DNA from: Chloranthus sessilifolius
Taxonomy: Eukaryota > Streptophyta > Magnoliopsida > Chloranthales > Chloranthaceae
DNA: 64,000 nucleotides
Assembly (NCBI GenBank): GCA_021018995.1
Contig: CM037598.1
Coordinates: 71,318,671-71,382,670, forward strand
Reading direction: 5' to 3'
Part shown: positions 46,998-58,847 of the stretch, piece by piece
Layout: each line of letters opens with the position of its first letter
How positions within the stretch are numbered: position 1 is the stretch's first letter
Made by a program: the position numbers and the translations under genes
Notes under the pieces: model-generated
The model's database searches: none
Seen by the model: only the letters and a program-made list of their open reading frames with translations
Told to the model about the DNA's origin: nothing

Positions 46998-47802
46998 GTT
47001 GAGCACGGTCCAACGAGTAAATCCAATTATACCGATTATTAACTCATTAAGGAGTCATGAACTCTGTTTTATTTTTTTGTCCATGGAGGATCTTTTGGCA
47101 TTTTCTAACGCCAATGTTTAGTTGGGGACTTGACATTAGTTGTTAGGTGGTGGGCCCATCACGTTGAATGGTGGTTTGATATTAATTGGGACTTAGAATT
47201 TGGTGATGCTATTATTTTAGACACGTGGATTCGGTGCAAACCGATAATTTTTTTTTTTAAAATGACCATCTGATTGTTACATCGTTTTTAGATTAAAGTA
47301 ATGGCTGTTGTTTCTACCACACTAAAATATGTTATAGCAACCCCACTTAAACAAATGAAAACTTTGTTGATTGCTTGAAATCAGATATTTTGGTCCCAAT
47401 CTTTCTTACAATAGAAGTTGAAATCATGAGCTAAATCTACCATTAGGTGGTCATATGTTGAGAAGTTAAAATCATGAGCTTACTAAGTCTACTATTAGGT
47501 GGTCGTATATTGATTGCACGTGACATATACCTCAAAATGTTAATGTAAATCTTATTTAATAGTATATTATGTTCACATTCACTTTTTGAGATGCGTGTCA
47601 TGTAAAATTAACATCCAACCCTCTAATGGTAGGGTTTTATTCTTAAGATCTATTATACGAAAGATTGAGATAAATATTATATGGAAGGTTGGGATGAAAT
47701 ACCATCTCTATCGTTGAATTTAAAAAAGACGATTCCTTTTTGAAAGCATGGTTTTTATAACATAAAGTTGGTGTGATGGTAACATTGGCCTTTAAGTAAT
47801 TG
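46998..47802. repeat. duplicated segment plus palindromic repeat
   Basis: 46995-47345 matches 28.25-29.05 kb. About 47300-47783 is a palindromic repeat with ends TTTCTACCACACTAAAATATG and (inverted) TTACCATCACACCAACTTTATG, related to 52723-53112. No gene. Confidence 0.6.
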
Positions 47803-48538
47803 ATTTTTTGCAAATACCATCCTATGTTATGCTAAAATTGTATAAAATCCCCTGAGTTATGTCTATTTACACTGTATCTCCTACTTTTATGTTTCCTTTA
47901 CAAATGCCGCTGCCGTTAAATAGTAGTCAATTAGCCGTCATTTTTTTAATTAAATGACGTATTTGCCCTTATTTAATATTATATACAAAATAGTCATTAT
48001 ATTTTTCTCAACTTTTACCGTATTTTAAATGGTGAATAAGCATTGAATCCTGGCCAAATTTTTTGGGTGGAACATGATTGATCTCTTCTAAGTTGCCTTG
48101 TTACCTGATTTTCAATTTGGGTGTCTATGATTCCAATTGGTTCGTAACAATAATAGGGTCGGGATGGTACAAACGGGGGTAGCATTTTAGCGCTACCGCG
48201 AGCCAAGCGAGCGTCATGAACATCCAAATCGAAAATTAGGTAACATGGTAACTTATAAGAGATCAATTATATTCCACCCAAAAAACTTGCGCAAAATATG
48301 ATATTTATCCACCGTTTAAAATGCGGTCAAAATTAAAAAAAATACAATGATCATTTTGTATATAATATTAAGTAAAGGCAAACAAGTCATTTAATTGAAA
48401 AATGATGCCTAATTAATTATCATTTAACGGCAGAGGTATTTATAAAAGAAATATAAAAGTAGGGGACAAGTGTAAATAAGTAAAATTTAAGAGATTTTAT
48501 GCAATTTAAGCATAACATAAGAGGTATTTGCCAAAAAC
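47803..48538. mobile_element. snap-back Mutator-like element
   Basis: The 736-base element has ends ATTTTTTGCAAATACC and GGTATTTGCCAAAAAC, flanked by the 9-base duplication AAGTAATTG (47794-47802 and 48539-48547). The two halves are complementary nearly to the centre at about 48165, for example TTTTTTGGGTGGAA near 48058 against TTCCACCCAAAAAA near 48273. RNA or single strands would fold into one long hairpin. Confidence 0.9.
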
Positions 48539-48547
48539 AAGTAATTG

Positions 48548-49554
48548 ATGCTTTCTTATATTCAATTCGACCATCTGTCGTTAGTTGTATGGATGTTGGA
48601 GCTGTGTGCAGTTCATGTCGGTGGTTGTACGGACTGATGCTGAATGTTGGTTCATCTAGCAATGTTTGTATGCTTGAATGTATCTACAGTTGAATAACGG
48701 CGACGGCTCATTGCAGCGCATGCCTGTGCTACTTGATTTGAATGGACAAATTTTATTTTTGATAATATTTTGAGAAAAAAAATCAGAAAAATATCAACAA
48801 ATACAAATATATATATATATAATGTATATTATGTATTATTTAAAAAATAATCAAAATTAAAAATATTTCTTTAATTTCAACGAAATTTCATTAATTGAGA
48901 CAATAGTTTCATTCCACTCTTGTTTCGGATTAAATTTCGGAGAATTTTGCCGCATGCGTTCACTTTTGGAGTCATGAATTGCACACAATAATTTAGTTTG
49001 GCATTCAACCCGTCCCATTTAGTATGACAAGTGAATTTATTGATTAATCGTAATTAATTTATTTTAAAATAAAATTTTAACATTCTTGTTTAAGCTTTTA
49101 ATAATTACTTGTTCAAATGTCAAATACTAATAATATCCATTTTAAACAAATAATGACACAAATACCCTTACTCACTTTTTACCTCCCAACTCATTTAGTC
49201 AACAATTCGTTTACCTTGACTAAAGCTAATAGAGATCGCCGGACACCACTTAAATAGCCATCCATGGTGAATTGTAAACTAACAATGGTGTCTAACGCAC
49301 ATCAATATGACGTGACCCTTTGGGTCAAGTCCCACGCAAATACAGAAGGGTATAATAGTCTCATGGCTACCCTCTTAAAAGTTTAAACGGTTGACAAAGG
49401 ATGTCACGAATTCCCATATTTAATAAAGGATCTAGTAAATTCTCAAAGTGATCATAAAAAATCCCTCAAATAAATAACTTTACTGCAAACTTTAGAGAGC
49501 ATGAAGGTCAGTGCATTTCTCAAGATAAGTTCTCAGCTTATATACTTGTTCTTT
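48548..49554. other. intergenic, no gene recognised
   Basis: AT-rich. A short TA run lies at about 48808-48822. Short frames have no recognised domain. Confidence 0.5.
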
Positions 49555-50325
49555 TTTTGGGATCTTTTCATTTACCCTCATAAGATATGTCATATTTATA
49601 TTTTGTTCTCAGTGTTTTACCTATTTACGTTGTGATCTTTGCTTTTGTGTTTCTATTGCATTTTGACCCCTGCATGACAAATCAATTGCTGATTATTATA
49701 AAACTATACTTTGACTGTTCGGAATCAGATGATGGTGGTCATTTTTCATCATAATTCTCTACTCAATGAATTTTGAGATCATGAGTCTGCCATCAGACGT
49801 TCAGATTTTGATTCACATGACACATATTCAAAAGAGACCCAAGAACCATGTTTGATGTACACCCATGGTCATGATCACTTGTATTATCTTTCATATGAAA
49901 TCAAAATCTGATCGCCTAATGCTGGACTCCTAATATCAAAATTTATTGGGTAGAATATTATGGTGAAAAATGATTTTCATCATCTAATTCAAAGTAATCA
50001 AAGTTTAATTTTTTAAAAATGAACAGTTGATTCCAAGGATCAAAAAATTGGATTTTGTTTCGGATTCGGTGGGGACTGAAATAGAAATTTTGAACCAAAA
50101 TTTCAGCCGAAATCTTCCCCACAATCCAAAACTTTTCAAAAATTTGAATTTTCATTTCGGTTTCGGTGGGGACTATAATTGAAAGATTTTGGCCGAATTT
50201 TTGAACTATGATTGATTCGTCATTGTAGGAGGGGTCAATAAGTAGAGAAAGCACAAAAGGAGAGACCGCAGGGCGGAGTGTAATATGGCATATCTTAGGG
50301 AGATAAATGAAAAAAATCGTTTGTA
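49555..50325. mobile_element. palindromic element (Mutator-like?), with nested hAT MITE
   Basis: The left arm TTTTCATTTACCCTCATAAG and ATATGTCATATT is complementary to the right-arm block around ATATGGCATATCTTAGGGAG ending GATAAATGAAAAAAATC. TTTTGACCCCT and its complement also pair. The interior has the shared core words AATCAGATGATGGTGG and CATCAGACGTTCAGATTTTG. No target duplication was found. A hAT MITE occupies 50034-50210. Confidence 0.6.
50034..50210. mobile_element. hAT-type MITE
   Basis: The 177-base element starts CAAGGATCAAAAAAT and ends ATTTTTGAACTATG, flanked by GTTGATTC (50026-50033) and ATTGATTC (50211-50218), an 8-base duplication with one change. The interior carries TTTCGGTGGGGACT twice, as in the 14232 copy. 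Confidence 0.85.
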
Positions 50326-50539
50326 TAATTGTGACGTCAACATAAATCATATAAAAATTAATATAGGCTCTATAAAGTATATAGAATATTGGAGTAGGTT
50401 CTTATCAAAATAAAAATAAAAGAATATTGGAGTAGGTGTAAATCATAAGGAAAGTGAAATGGATTGTAATTACATCGTATTAGAGTTCATACGTAGCTAT
50501 AACAAATACCAACTCTAATGCGGTATACATTAAATTTAA

Positions 50540-50948
50540 GGGAGTCATTATTTGCACACGCTTTTCAAGTGATTGCACCGGATTGCACCAAATTTAAAAG
50601 AAAGACTTGCAAGTTTGGCGAGACCTCTACTATATGAAAACACCATCTAAGCCATTTGATTTGAAGGTCATGATTTAAAGATATCAATTGCAAAAAATTA
50701 GAACAAAATATAATTTTCATTTGGTTAAATGGAGTCAAAAGCTATTATATAAATCGACAATTGATTACAATAGATCATATGTCAAGTATTATGTTTTGCT
50801 CCAATTTTATGTACTGGAGATCTGTTGATCATGAACTTCAAATCAGATGGCTCATATCATATTTTTACATATCACATGTCCCTAAAATACTAAGTCTTTC
50901 TTTAAATTCGGTGCAATCACTTGAAAAGCGTGTGCAAGTAATGGCTCC
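50540..50948. mobile_element. Mutator-type palindromic MITE, second intact copy
   Basis: The 409-base element is the same family as 44062, with ends GGGAGTCATTATTTGCACACG and AAGTAATGGCTCC. TTAAATTTAA flanks both sides (50530-50539 and 50949-50958), a 9-10-base duplication. Confidence 0.9.
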
Positions 50949-50989
50949 TTAAATTTAATTTTGACGCATTAATTGTATAACAAGTACAT

Positions 50990-51570
50990 GTGCGATATAA
51001 AGACCCTGAATCTAGACATTTACGGTGGAGAAGATTGAGATAAAAGAATCTCTTCCTTCTATGATTTAGAGCAGTCAAATACTTTCAAAATTAATTGCTA
51101 GCATAAATTTATATATCTAAAACCTAAAATAGTTTTAGTGGTTTGCATAAATTTTAGGTTTAGGGGTTTGTTTTGAAAGTGTTGAGTGATTCAAATCACA
51201 TGATAGACATGAGGCACGTTTGATAACAGCTAAAACCTCCATAACTTATGTGTGTAGACCCCTTCTCACGTGCCATTGATCATTAATGAATTTTTTATGG
51301 AATTAAAAAAGATAAACATGGCCCTATGATCATGGGATTTATTAGATCTTCAGATCATGGGCCTACGGTCAGATGGTAAAACTTTGATTCTATGTGTCAC
51401 ATATCCCAAAAAATAAACATGATCATGGGTGTACCTTAAATGAGTTATCGAATCAATTTTGGAGATCTATGTACGCAAAATTTAAACCCAATTGTTTGAT
51501 GGTAGGCCTATAATCTCAATATCTATTGTGTCAAAAATTGGGAAGAAAAATGATCTCTTCATCTTATTTA
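50990..51570. repeat. palindromic dispersed repeat
   Basis: Arms contain GGAGAAGATTGAGATAAAAG and TCACATATCCCAAAAAATAAACATGATCATGGGTGTACC. The second arm has ATCTCAATATCTATTGTGTC and AAATTGGGAAGAAAAATGATC in inverse order. No gene, no target duplication identified. Confidence 0.6.
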
Positions 51571-52722
51571 AATCAATTAACTATTTAAACACATAAACTC
51601 GTTGAAAAGGAAGAATCTTGGGTTGAGATTAAAATGCATGTATTCAAATTAACTCTTTTTTTTACTAGTCGACTACCCCAACTAAAGCAGAAAGGGAGAA
51701 AAGATCTTGACTCTAGCTTTCACAGCCCTAACCATAAGTACCTGAGACCCTCATCAGGGGACCTCCTCCGACGGACCCCCAACATCTCCGTCGTCATCCA
51801 GTGCTGCCGACATCAACTCTGGAGACATATAATTGTTGTTAAGGGATTGATTTTATATGTTTCTCTTTATTTTTTTTTTCACTGAAACTTATAGTGATGC
51901 AAGTTCGGGTATTGGAACCGAACTGAAATTTCAAATTTTCAGTTCAATCTAGGCGAAATCAATGCCAAACCGAAATGGAATTGGTTCGGTTGTTTCCTAG
52001 TTTTTAGAATCGAACTGAACTCCGAAACTTTTGGTTTTTTAGGTTCGCTTTCGGTTCGATTATTTTCAATTTTAAGCTACTTTTTTGTTCAAGTTTTGAG
52101 AATTTTTTTCAATTTTCTCACCAACCGAATCGGTTTTTGATTTTCGCAACCTAAAATTGAAATTGAACTAAATTAGAATCAGTTCCGATTTCATTTTTCG
52201 GTTAGTTCGGAAAGATGCAGTTTGCTCGATTTTCAGTCAGCCCCTGCCCCCCCTTTCACAAAATCCTGGCTCTGCCTTTGGAAATGGAGTACGAGTTTAT
52301 GGCCTTGTCTGCTCTAGTTGCTTAGTATAATATCGATTGCAAAGATAAAATATTACGACCCTTAATGTGTAGCTGCATTATCGAGATTCAAGCATTCCCT
52401 TGATGAAACTATGTGGTGCGCGTCCCAAAAAAGTGTACCGATCTTTTAAGTAGGTTAGTAGCACTTAGTGGCTACTGCTAACCTCAAGCAATTTGTTTAA
52501 GGGTACCTTTACTTTCAACTTATGGTTCCTTCCTTCTCAAATCACATAATAGCTCTTGAGACCATTGTCCTTATCATTATATAGGCAGATTTTGATTTCA
52601 CATGACACACATTTGGAAAAATGATCTAAGAAAGATGTTTGATATACACCCATGATCCTATTCATTTTTAAGGATTGGTAAGTGGCCCTTCTACCAAATA
52701 CAACCTCAATTTCTTAAGCTGG
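51571..52722. other. intergenic, no gene recognised
   Basis: About 51900-52230 is a low-complexity stretch of CCGAAC/GGTTCGG words. An 83-codon frame at 51634-51885 has no recognised domain. Fragments of palindromic repeat lie at about 52550-52680. Confidence 0.45.
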
Positions 52723-53112
52723 TGTTACTACCAGACCACTTTATGTTACAACCACTCACTTAAGCAAAGGAAAAACTCCATTATCTGTTTTAAATCAAAG
52801 GGTAGAGATGGGATTTTGTCCCAACCTTTTACACAATAGATTTTGAGATTATGGGCTGACAATTAAATGGTCAAATGTTGATTTCACGTAGCACACATCC
52901 AAAAAACTTAATGTGATCAAAGCATATTTTTTGAGATGTGTGTCATGTGAAATCAACATTCGACCATATGATAATTGGCCTATGACGTTAAGATCTATTG
53001 TGTGAAAGATTGGAACGAAGATAGATGACAATCGTATGATTTAAAGCAGCCAACAAATCTCTGCTTTGTTTAAGTGAGGAGCTGTAACATAAAGTGGTGC
53101 CGTTAACACGAC
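52723..53112. repeat. palindromic element 0.5 kb upstream of BGAL
   Basis: The ends GTGTTACTACCAGACCAC and (inverted) GTGTTAACGGCACCAC continue as CTTTATGTTACA in both arms. Inner pairing includes CACACATCCAAAAAACTTAA and ACACAATAGATTTTGAGATTATGG with their complements. It resembles 47300-47783. It lies close enough to the BGAL start to affect its promoter, which is inference. Confidence 0.7.
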
Positions 53113-53557
53113 CTTTGTGGGTCGGTATCTTTTGTTGACAGTTGGGAGTCGTAATAGTGGAACAAGTCACCTAGCACGCTCGTCGCTGGATGACCAAATG
53201 GATACCTTTTTCCCTTCTTCATGATTGATGATTGATTTTAGTTTTTGTTTTTTACAGCAGACGTCCAGCAACTCCTAAGGCACGCGTCTACACGATAATC
53301 TCGTTTCACTTTTACAATTTCTTTTGGTTTTACTATTTGTAATAGTAAAAATGGATGGATGGATGGAGATAAAGAAGCAGAGGAGACGAGGTTCACAAGA
53401 AAGAAGAGGAGGAAGAAGACAAGCCAATGTGGGCTTGGGTGGCGTGTCCTGTTTTGTTCATCTTCTTTTAGATTCCTAAAATAACAAATGTTGAAAATGC
53501 AATGCGGGCAAGATAACCAAACTTTTGCTTCTACTTAGAGCAAAAGCTCTCTTCTTT

Positions 53558-53560
<3 letters not shown>

Positions 53561-53596
<36 letters not shown>
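53561..53596 (+). repeat. (GA)18 run in the BGAL 5' UTR
   Basis: An uninterrupted GA run ends one base before the ATG. GA/CT runs in 5' untranslated regions are common in plants and can bind BBR/BPC factors, but function here is unproven. In the upstream frame it would translate as Arg-Glu repeats, so the ATG after it is the sensible start. Confidence 0.85.
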
Positions 53597-53599
<3 letters not shown>

Positions 53600-56500
53600 G
53601 GCTTATGGGCATTATTTTTTGTTATTATGTCAATGGTGGGTGTTGCAATGGCGGGGAGCGTGGAGTACGATCACAGGGCTTTGGTGATCGACGGCAAGCG
53701 CAGGGTCCTCATCTCTGGTTCCATACATTACCCTCGTAGCACTCCCGAGGTTTCAATTCATCTTATTTTCTCTCTCTTCTTTTCTTACTTATTATTTATT
53801 ACCAAAAGAAAAAAATGTTACATGGGCTGTTGCAGATGTGGGCAGAGCTTGTTCAGAAATCTAAAGATGGAGGTTTAGATATAATTGAAACCTATGTATT
53901 CTGGAATTTACATGAACCCGTTCGAAATCAAGTACTCCTTCTCTGTTCTTATTCTTTTTAATAATTCATCTTTCTTGTTTTCTTGTTTTTTAAAAAAAAT
54001 AAAAATCAATCTGATCATTGATAAAGCTGGAATTAAATTCAAAATCGTTTATTAAATGAAATAACTCTGTTAACTGCAGTACGACTTTGAAGGAAGAAAA
54101 GATTTGGTTAAGTTTGTGAAAACGGTTGGAGAGGCTGGTCTCTTGGTCCACCTCAGAATTGGCCCCTACGTCTGTGCTGAATGGAACTATGGGTCATTTT
54201 TTCTCTCTCTCTTATTTGAATTCTGAATTAAAAATTAAATAATAAGTAAATTGGGTTAATGTTCAATTACAGTGGCTTCCCTCTCTGGCTTCATTTTATC
54301 CACGGAATCGAGTTCAGGACGGATAACGAGCCGTTCAAGGTTGCCCCCTGTTTTCTCACTGTTCTCGTATAATTTATCTATACTAATGTTGACCGGTCCG
54401 TCAATTACCCCATTCTATCTGTGGTGTTTCAGACCGAGATGCAGCGGTTCACTGCAAAAATTGTCGATATGATGAAACAGGAGGATCTATTTGCATCTCA
54501 GGGCGGGCCAATCATCTTAGCACAGGTCACTTTTCTATCTTCCTCACTAAGATTCGACTACATTGTAATTAGCGTTTATAGTTTTTTTTTTTTTTTTGAC
54601 AGATCGAAAATGAGTACGGAAACATAGATATAGCATATGGGTTGGCTGCCAAATCGTATATCAATTGGACAGCATCCATGGCTACAGCTTTAGATACAGG
54701 TGTGCCGTGGGTGATGTGCCAGCAAGCAGACGCTCCTGACCCGATCGTGAGTTGGAAGTATTCCTGTCCTTTCTGTAATCGCTTGGCAGTTAAAGAGTTT
54801 ATACAAATGTAGAAATACATGTGAATCACTGTAGATTTCTCTCTAATAGTAGCACGTCAATAAAAAATTTTACTTGCAGATCAACACTTGTAATGGTTTT
54901 TACTGTGATCAATTTACTCCGAATTCTGCAAAGAAACCCAAGATGTGGACTGAAAATTGGACTGGGTGGTAAGTTTTTTGCATTTTTACCTGTTTAGACT
55001 GATAAAATATTGCTACACGACCATTTATATGGAGAAAATTCTTTTCATTCCTAATAAATATGGTTGTTTAGCTCTATGTTACTTAATTTGCAATTCGTAA
55101 TTCGCTACTCCTATACAAAACCGATTCGCTAGGGGTAGGATGAGTTTTTATATATTTGCAAATATTTTTAGTAAGTTAATATACATTGGAATATAATTAT
55201 TAATGTTTAAGTTAACATACTAAAACAGGCTCTAGTGTAGTTGGTAATGCAGCTTGTTGGTTGGTGCTATAATAGTTTAATTTTTCACACTTGCAATAGC
55301 ATTTTAAAGCATCTTTTGCACTCACAACTGCAATTTGCTCAGGTAGCTGGATTTGGATGAATTTTACCAAATTGAATGGCAAATTGATTCGCTGCGAACC
55401 AATTCGCTATTCGCGGGTTGGTCTAGCGAATTAAGTAACATAGGTTTAGCTCAAGACACTCTTTTATTGTTTACTGTGTATATGGCTCTTTGAGTGCTCC
55501 AGATATTTTCCGTCTTACCTGGCCAAGTATTTTGACTGTTAGGTTTCTTTCATTTGGCGGTGCGGTGCCGTATAGACCGGTTGAGGACCTTGCATTTTCT
55601 GTAGCACGCTTTTTCCAGCGAGGCGGTACATTCCAGAATTACTACATGGTACTCCCCACTTATATTGGAAGTTCACAATGATTTAACACAAATTTTTAAT
55701 GAAGATCTGTTAGCTAGTCTTTCTCGTAACCTTAACCTATGCATAAGGTCATATGTGCATAAAAATTTCTTTGAGCTAGCTTCTTGTGGGAGTTTAAGAG
55801 GAAAACTGGAATTATGTATTCCTTGTTCCTGAGCAGTATCATGGCGGAACCAATTTTGGTCGCACTACAGGGGGGCCCTTTATTGCCACCAGTTATGACT
55901 ATGATGCTCCAATTGATGAGTATGGTAAGTTTGCTATTCATATATCTCAAATTTCTATCTTGAGCAGTTTAAGAATTTGTGCATGGTCTCTTCTGCTGGG
56001 CTAATAATACTTTTGTTTTTTTTATGGGTATTGGGCTAATAATATTTCGAGGGAGTAAGTTTTCCCCTTGAATCTATTCAATGCCTAGTGTCGGAAAAAG
56101 ATTTACTCCCATTGTTTTTCTGGTCTCAGATATATACAAGATGTCTTTTACCTTGGTATTGGATAAAGCCACGTAACAATCTGTTTTGGCGAGCTTCCAC
56201 CTCTTCTTCTTGATATAGTCATGCATTATTACAGATCAACCCTGCTTCCTTTGATCAGAAAGGATTCTGATATTGTCCCTACTAGTCTTGAATTTGATTC
56301 CTGTAGGGAACATGGCCTTGGTTTTACATCATCTCATCAGGATTGGATTTTTGGTCCTGTGAACAAACCTTATCTGAGAATGCGATGGAAGCACGATATT
56401 GGTGTCTAGTACTGTCATTCTTGTAATTTAGTCTCTGGTTTTCAGTGGCAATCTCTGGAATTTTGATTTTTTTTTAAGTTCTTATATATCGTTTGGTTTT

Positions 56501-56929
56501 AGCCACTTATAGAAACTCAAATGTGGTGACTCCTCATAATTCCAATAGGGTGGCCTGTCAGCCAATTGTCATATTTTTTAACTGAGAATATATTTCAACA
56601 CTCAGATACAAGTTTGATTCTTGTGTAGTGCGAAAAGGAAGCAGTCAGAAGGTTATTTCAAAAGTCAACCATGTTCCCCACCTTTTTTTCTCTATAGTAT
56701 TGATTTAATAAAAAAAAAAAGTTCCTTCTATATAATTTATGAATTTCAAATGGTATTGCATTCTTTCAGTAAAGAAGTGATACACTAAAATCTTTCCATG
56801 TATGTTGTAGGAATTGTTAGACAACCTAAGTGGGGCCACCTAAGAGATTTGCACAAATCCATAAAGCTCTGTGAAGAAGCGTTGATAGCCACTGATCCAA
56901 CATCCACTTCTCTTGGTCAAAATTTGGAG
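53597..56929 (+). CDS. BGAL8: beta-galactosidase (GH35), 5' part, exons 1-10
   Basis: Plant cell-wall beta-galactosidase of glycoside hydrolase family 35, which removes terminal beta-galactose from wall polymers. Exons: 53597-53749, 53836-53931, 54080-54192, 54273-54339, 54433-54525, 54603-54746, 54880-54968, 55543-55648, 55837-55924 and 56811-56929. All junctions are GT-AG and the phases join to 356 codons without a stop. Residues 1-19 form a signal peptide, so the protein is secreted. [12 protein letters not shown] and [12 protein letters not shown] open the catalytic domain. IENEYG (175-180) holds the acid/base Glu178 and TENWTGWF the nucleophile Glu247. [10 protein letters not shown] and [12 protein letters not shown] follow. 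Exon ends and sequence are closest, from memory, to Arabidopsis BGAL8. The family runs to about 840 residues, so more than half is missing. The next exon was not found before 64000. Confidence 0.93.
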
Positions 56930-57697
56930 GTATGGTGCCTTTATGTTAAACTTTCTACCAATGTTTAGGATTGATAGTGCATAGTATTATTGTTTCTGAC
57001 AGTTCTGTTGAACAAGTTAAATTATATACTCTTGATTAAACTAGAACACTCCTACTGGTAGGAGAGATTAAGTGGAAACAAAATTGTGCCAAGTTTTGTA
57101 ACAGAAGATAGGGGTAGTTTAGTCATTAGATATTTATTGCTTAATGCTTTTTTTACCTTTCTTCCTTCATTACCCTCTATTAAAGCTCTCCTTTTTTTTA
57201 ATAATTAGCAAGGAAATTTATCCCTCTATTAAAGCTCTTGAAATCTATTAGTGGAATAGTAACTGACAAGTGATGATGATGAGTAATTGACAGTGCCACC
57301 ATTCTAAGTATTGGGCTTGTAGTGCATTGTAAGGTGCACACTTCCTCAACCTGGAGGTCTCAGGTTTAATCCCAGCTTACTTATTAAACAAAAAGATTTA
57401 TGGACAATCCTAACGGATATTGATTTGGCTTCTCTAAATTTATGTTCTTTTTCTTCTAATTAGTAGTAGGCTTGTCGCCTAAATCTTGGAGCTTGGATTG
57501 GAAATTTCCATCCAGAGTACTTTGTAAAAGGGTGATCTAAGAAACCGGAAATTTAATTTTTGAATATTACTCTTTTCCTATTACGAGAGAAGATTGTTTT
57601 GTGCTCTAGTTCTGAATTGGGAAGTTTTGGGGCACCCAATCCGTCCACTTTAGAGGTTTATCATTCCAACCTAGGTTTAGTTGTTTTACCCCCTATC
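56930..57697 (+). other. BGAL intron start
   Basis: It begins with the GTATGG donor. No exon was detected. GGTCTCAGGTTTAATCCC near 57355 looks like a tRNA-type B box, so a SINE fragment is possible around 57310-57375. Confidence 0.5.
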
Positions 57698-57843
57698 TGT
57701 AAGGACCCGACCCGACCCGATTCTGCATGAGATCAATTGTTTCTGTGTTTATTTAATGGCCGATAGTAAAACACATTAAACGGGTGGTTCACATGCACTG
57801 AGAAGTATGATATTTTACAGGGCACAAAAATGTGTTAAAAATC

Positions 57844-58558
57844 TGTTGAATATTTTGTCGCAATCACGATCAAATCTAGAAGTGCTCTAATATACCAAGT
57901 AAATTCAGTGGTTCGGATGGACGGACGTCCGTGAATGGACTCACGGACATCCGTGAGTGATTCACGGACGTTCGTGTTCCGGCGGTTTCGACGGTTATGG
58001 GAAGTTAGAGTCTCAAGGACATCCTTGGTCAAGGACAGCCTTAGTCAAGGACATCCTTGCCCCTATAGTATAAATAGGATATGTGTGATTCGGGATGTAA
58101 GGGATTTTGGGAATAGTGTTTCAATTTTAAAAATTATCTCGAGAATTCTCCATATCCCTTCTCTTTGAGATATTCTTGTGTTTGTTCGGAATTGATGTAA
58201 ATCTTAAAGAATCTTTTTGCCTTGGCGTTTTAAGAATGTATTGGCTCGTGTAGATCGAGTGGGCTCGTGTGAATCGAGTGGACCATCGTGAGAGACGACG
58301 GTTGAAGGTGATAGCATTACATTATGAATGGGATGATTGTGAGAGGCGATCATTGTTGGTGAGATGAGTGAAAGGGAATTTTATTCATTAGCACTGTAAG
58401 AATGTATTGTTCACAGTGGATTGTTTATCTTGGATCTGAGAGAGATCCCGTGATTTTTACCTGTGAAAGGGTTTTCCACGTTAAAATCGTCTTTGTTAAT
58501 TTTGTGGTTGTGATTGCATTATTTCTCTTCTAATATCATCGTTAACCCCGAATTTTCA
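57844..58558 (+). repeat. 5' LTR of compact element
   Basis: It starts TGTTGAATATT and ends AATTTTCA. A TATA-like TATAAATAGG is at about 58070. GGACATCCTTGGTCAAGGAC is present with an extra CAAGGAC-type unit of 18 bases that the 3' LTR lacks. Confidence 0.9.
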
Positions 58559-58847
58559 ATTGGTATCAGAGCCAATACACTTTGTCTGATTCTCACGAAT
58601 CGAGTGTTATGGCCAACTCAGGGCATCATGATCTTTTTAGAGAAGTTGCGTCTACTACCTCTTGTATTCGATGGTCCTACTTGATCTGATTTTACTTGGC
58701 AAATAGGGGAGCATATAGAGTTGTAATTTTTTATTTTCATACTAGATTAATGTATAGGACTTAGAAGAGAGTAAATATGATGTATTTTTTTATTTCTTTG
58801 AGTCCTTGTAATCTAGATTTTATTATGATTGTGACAAAGGGGGAGAT

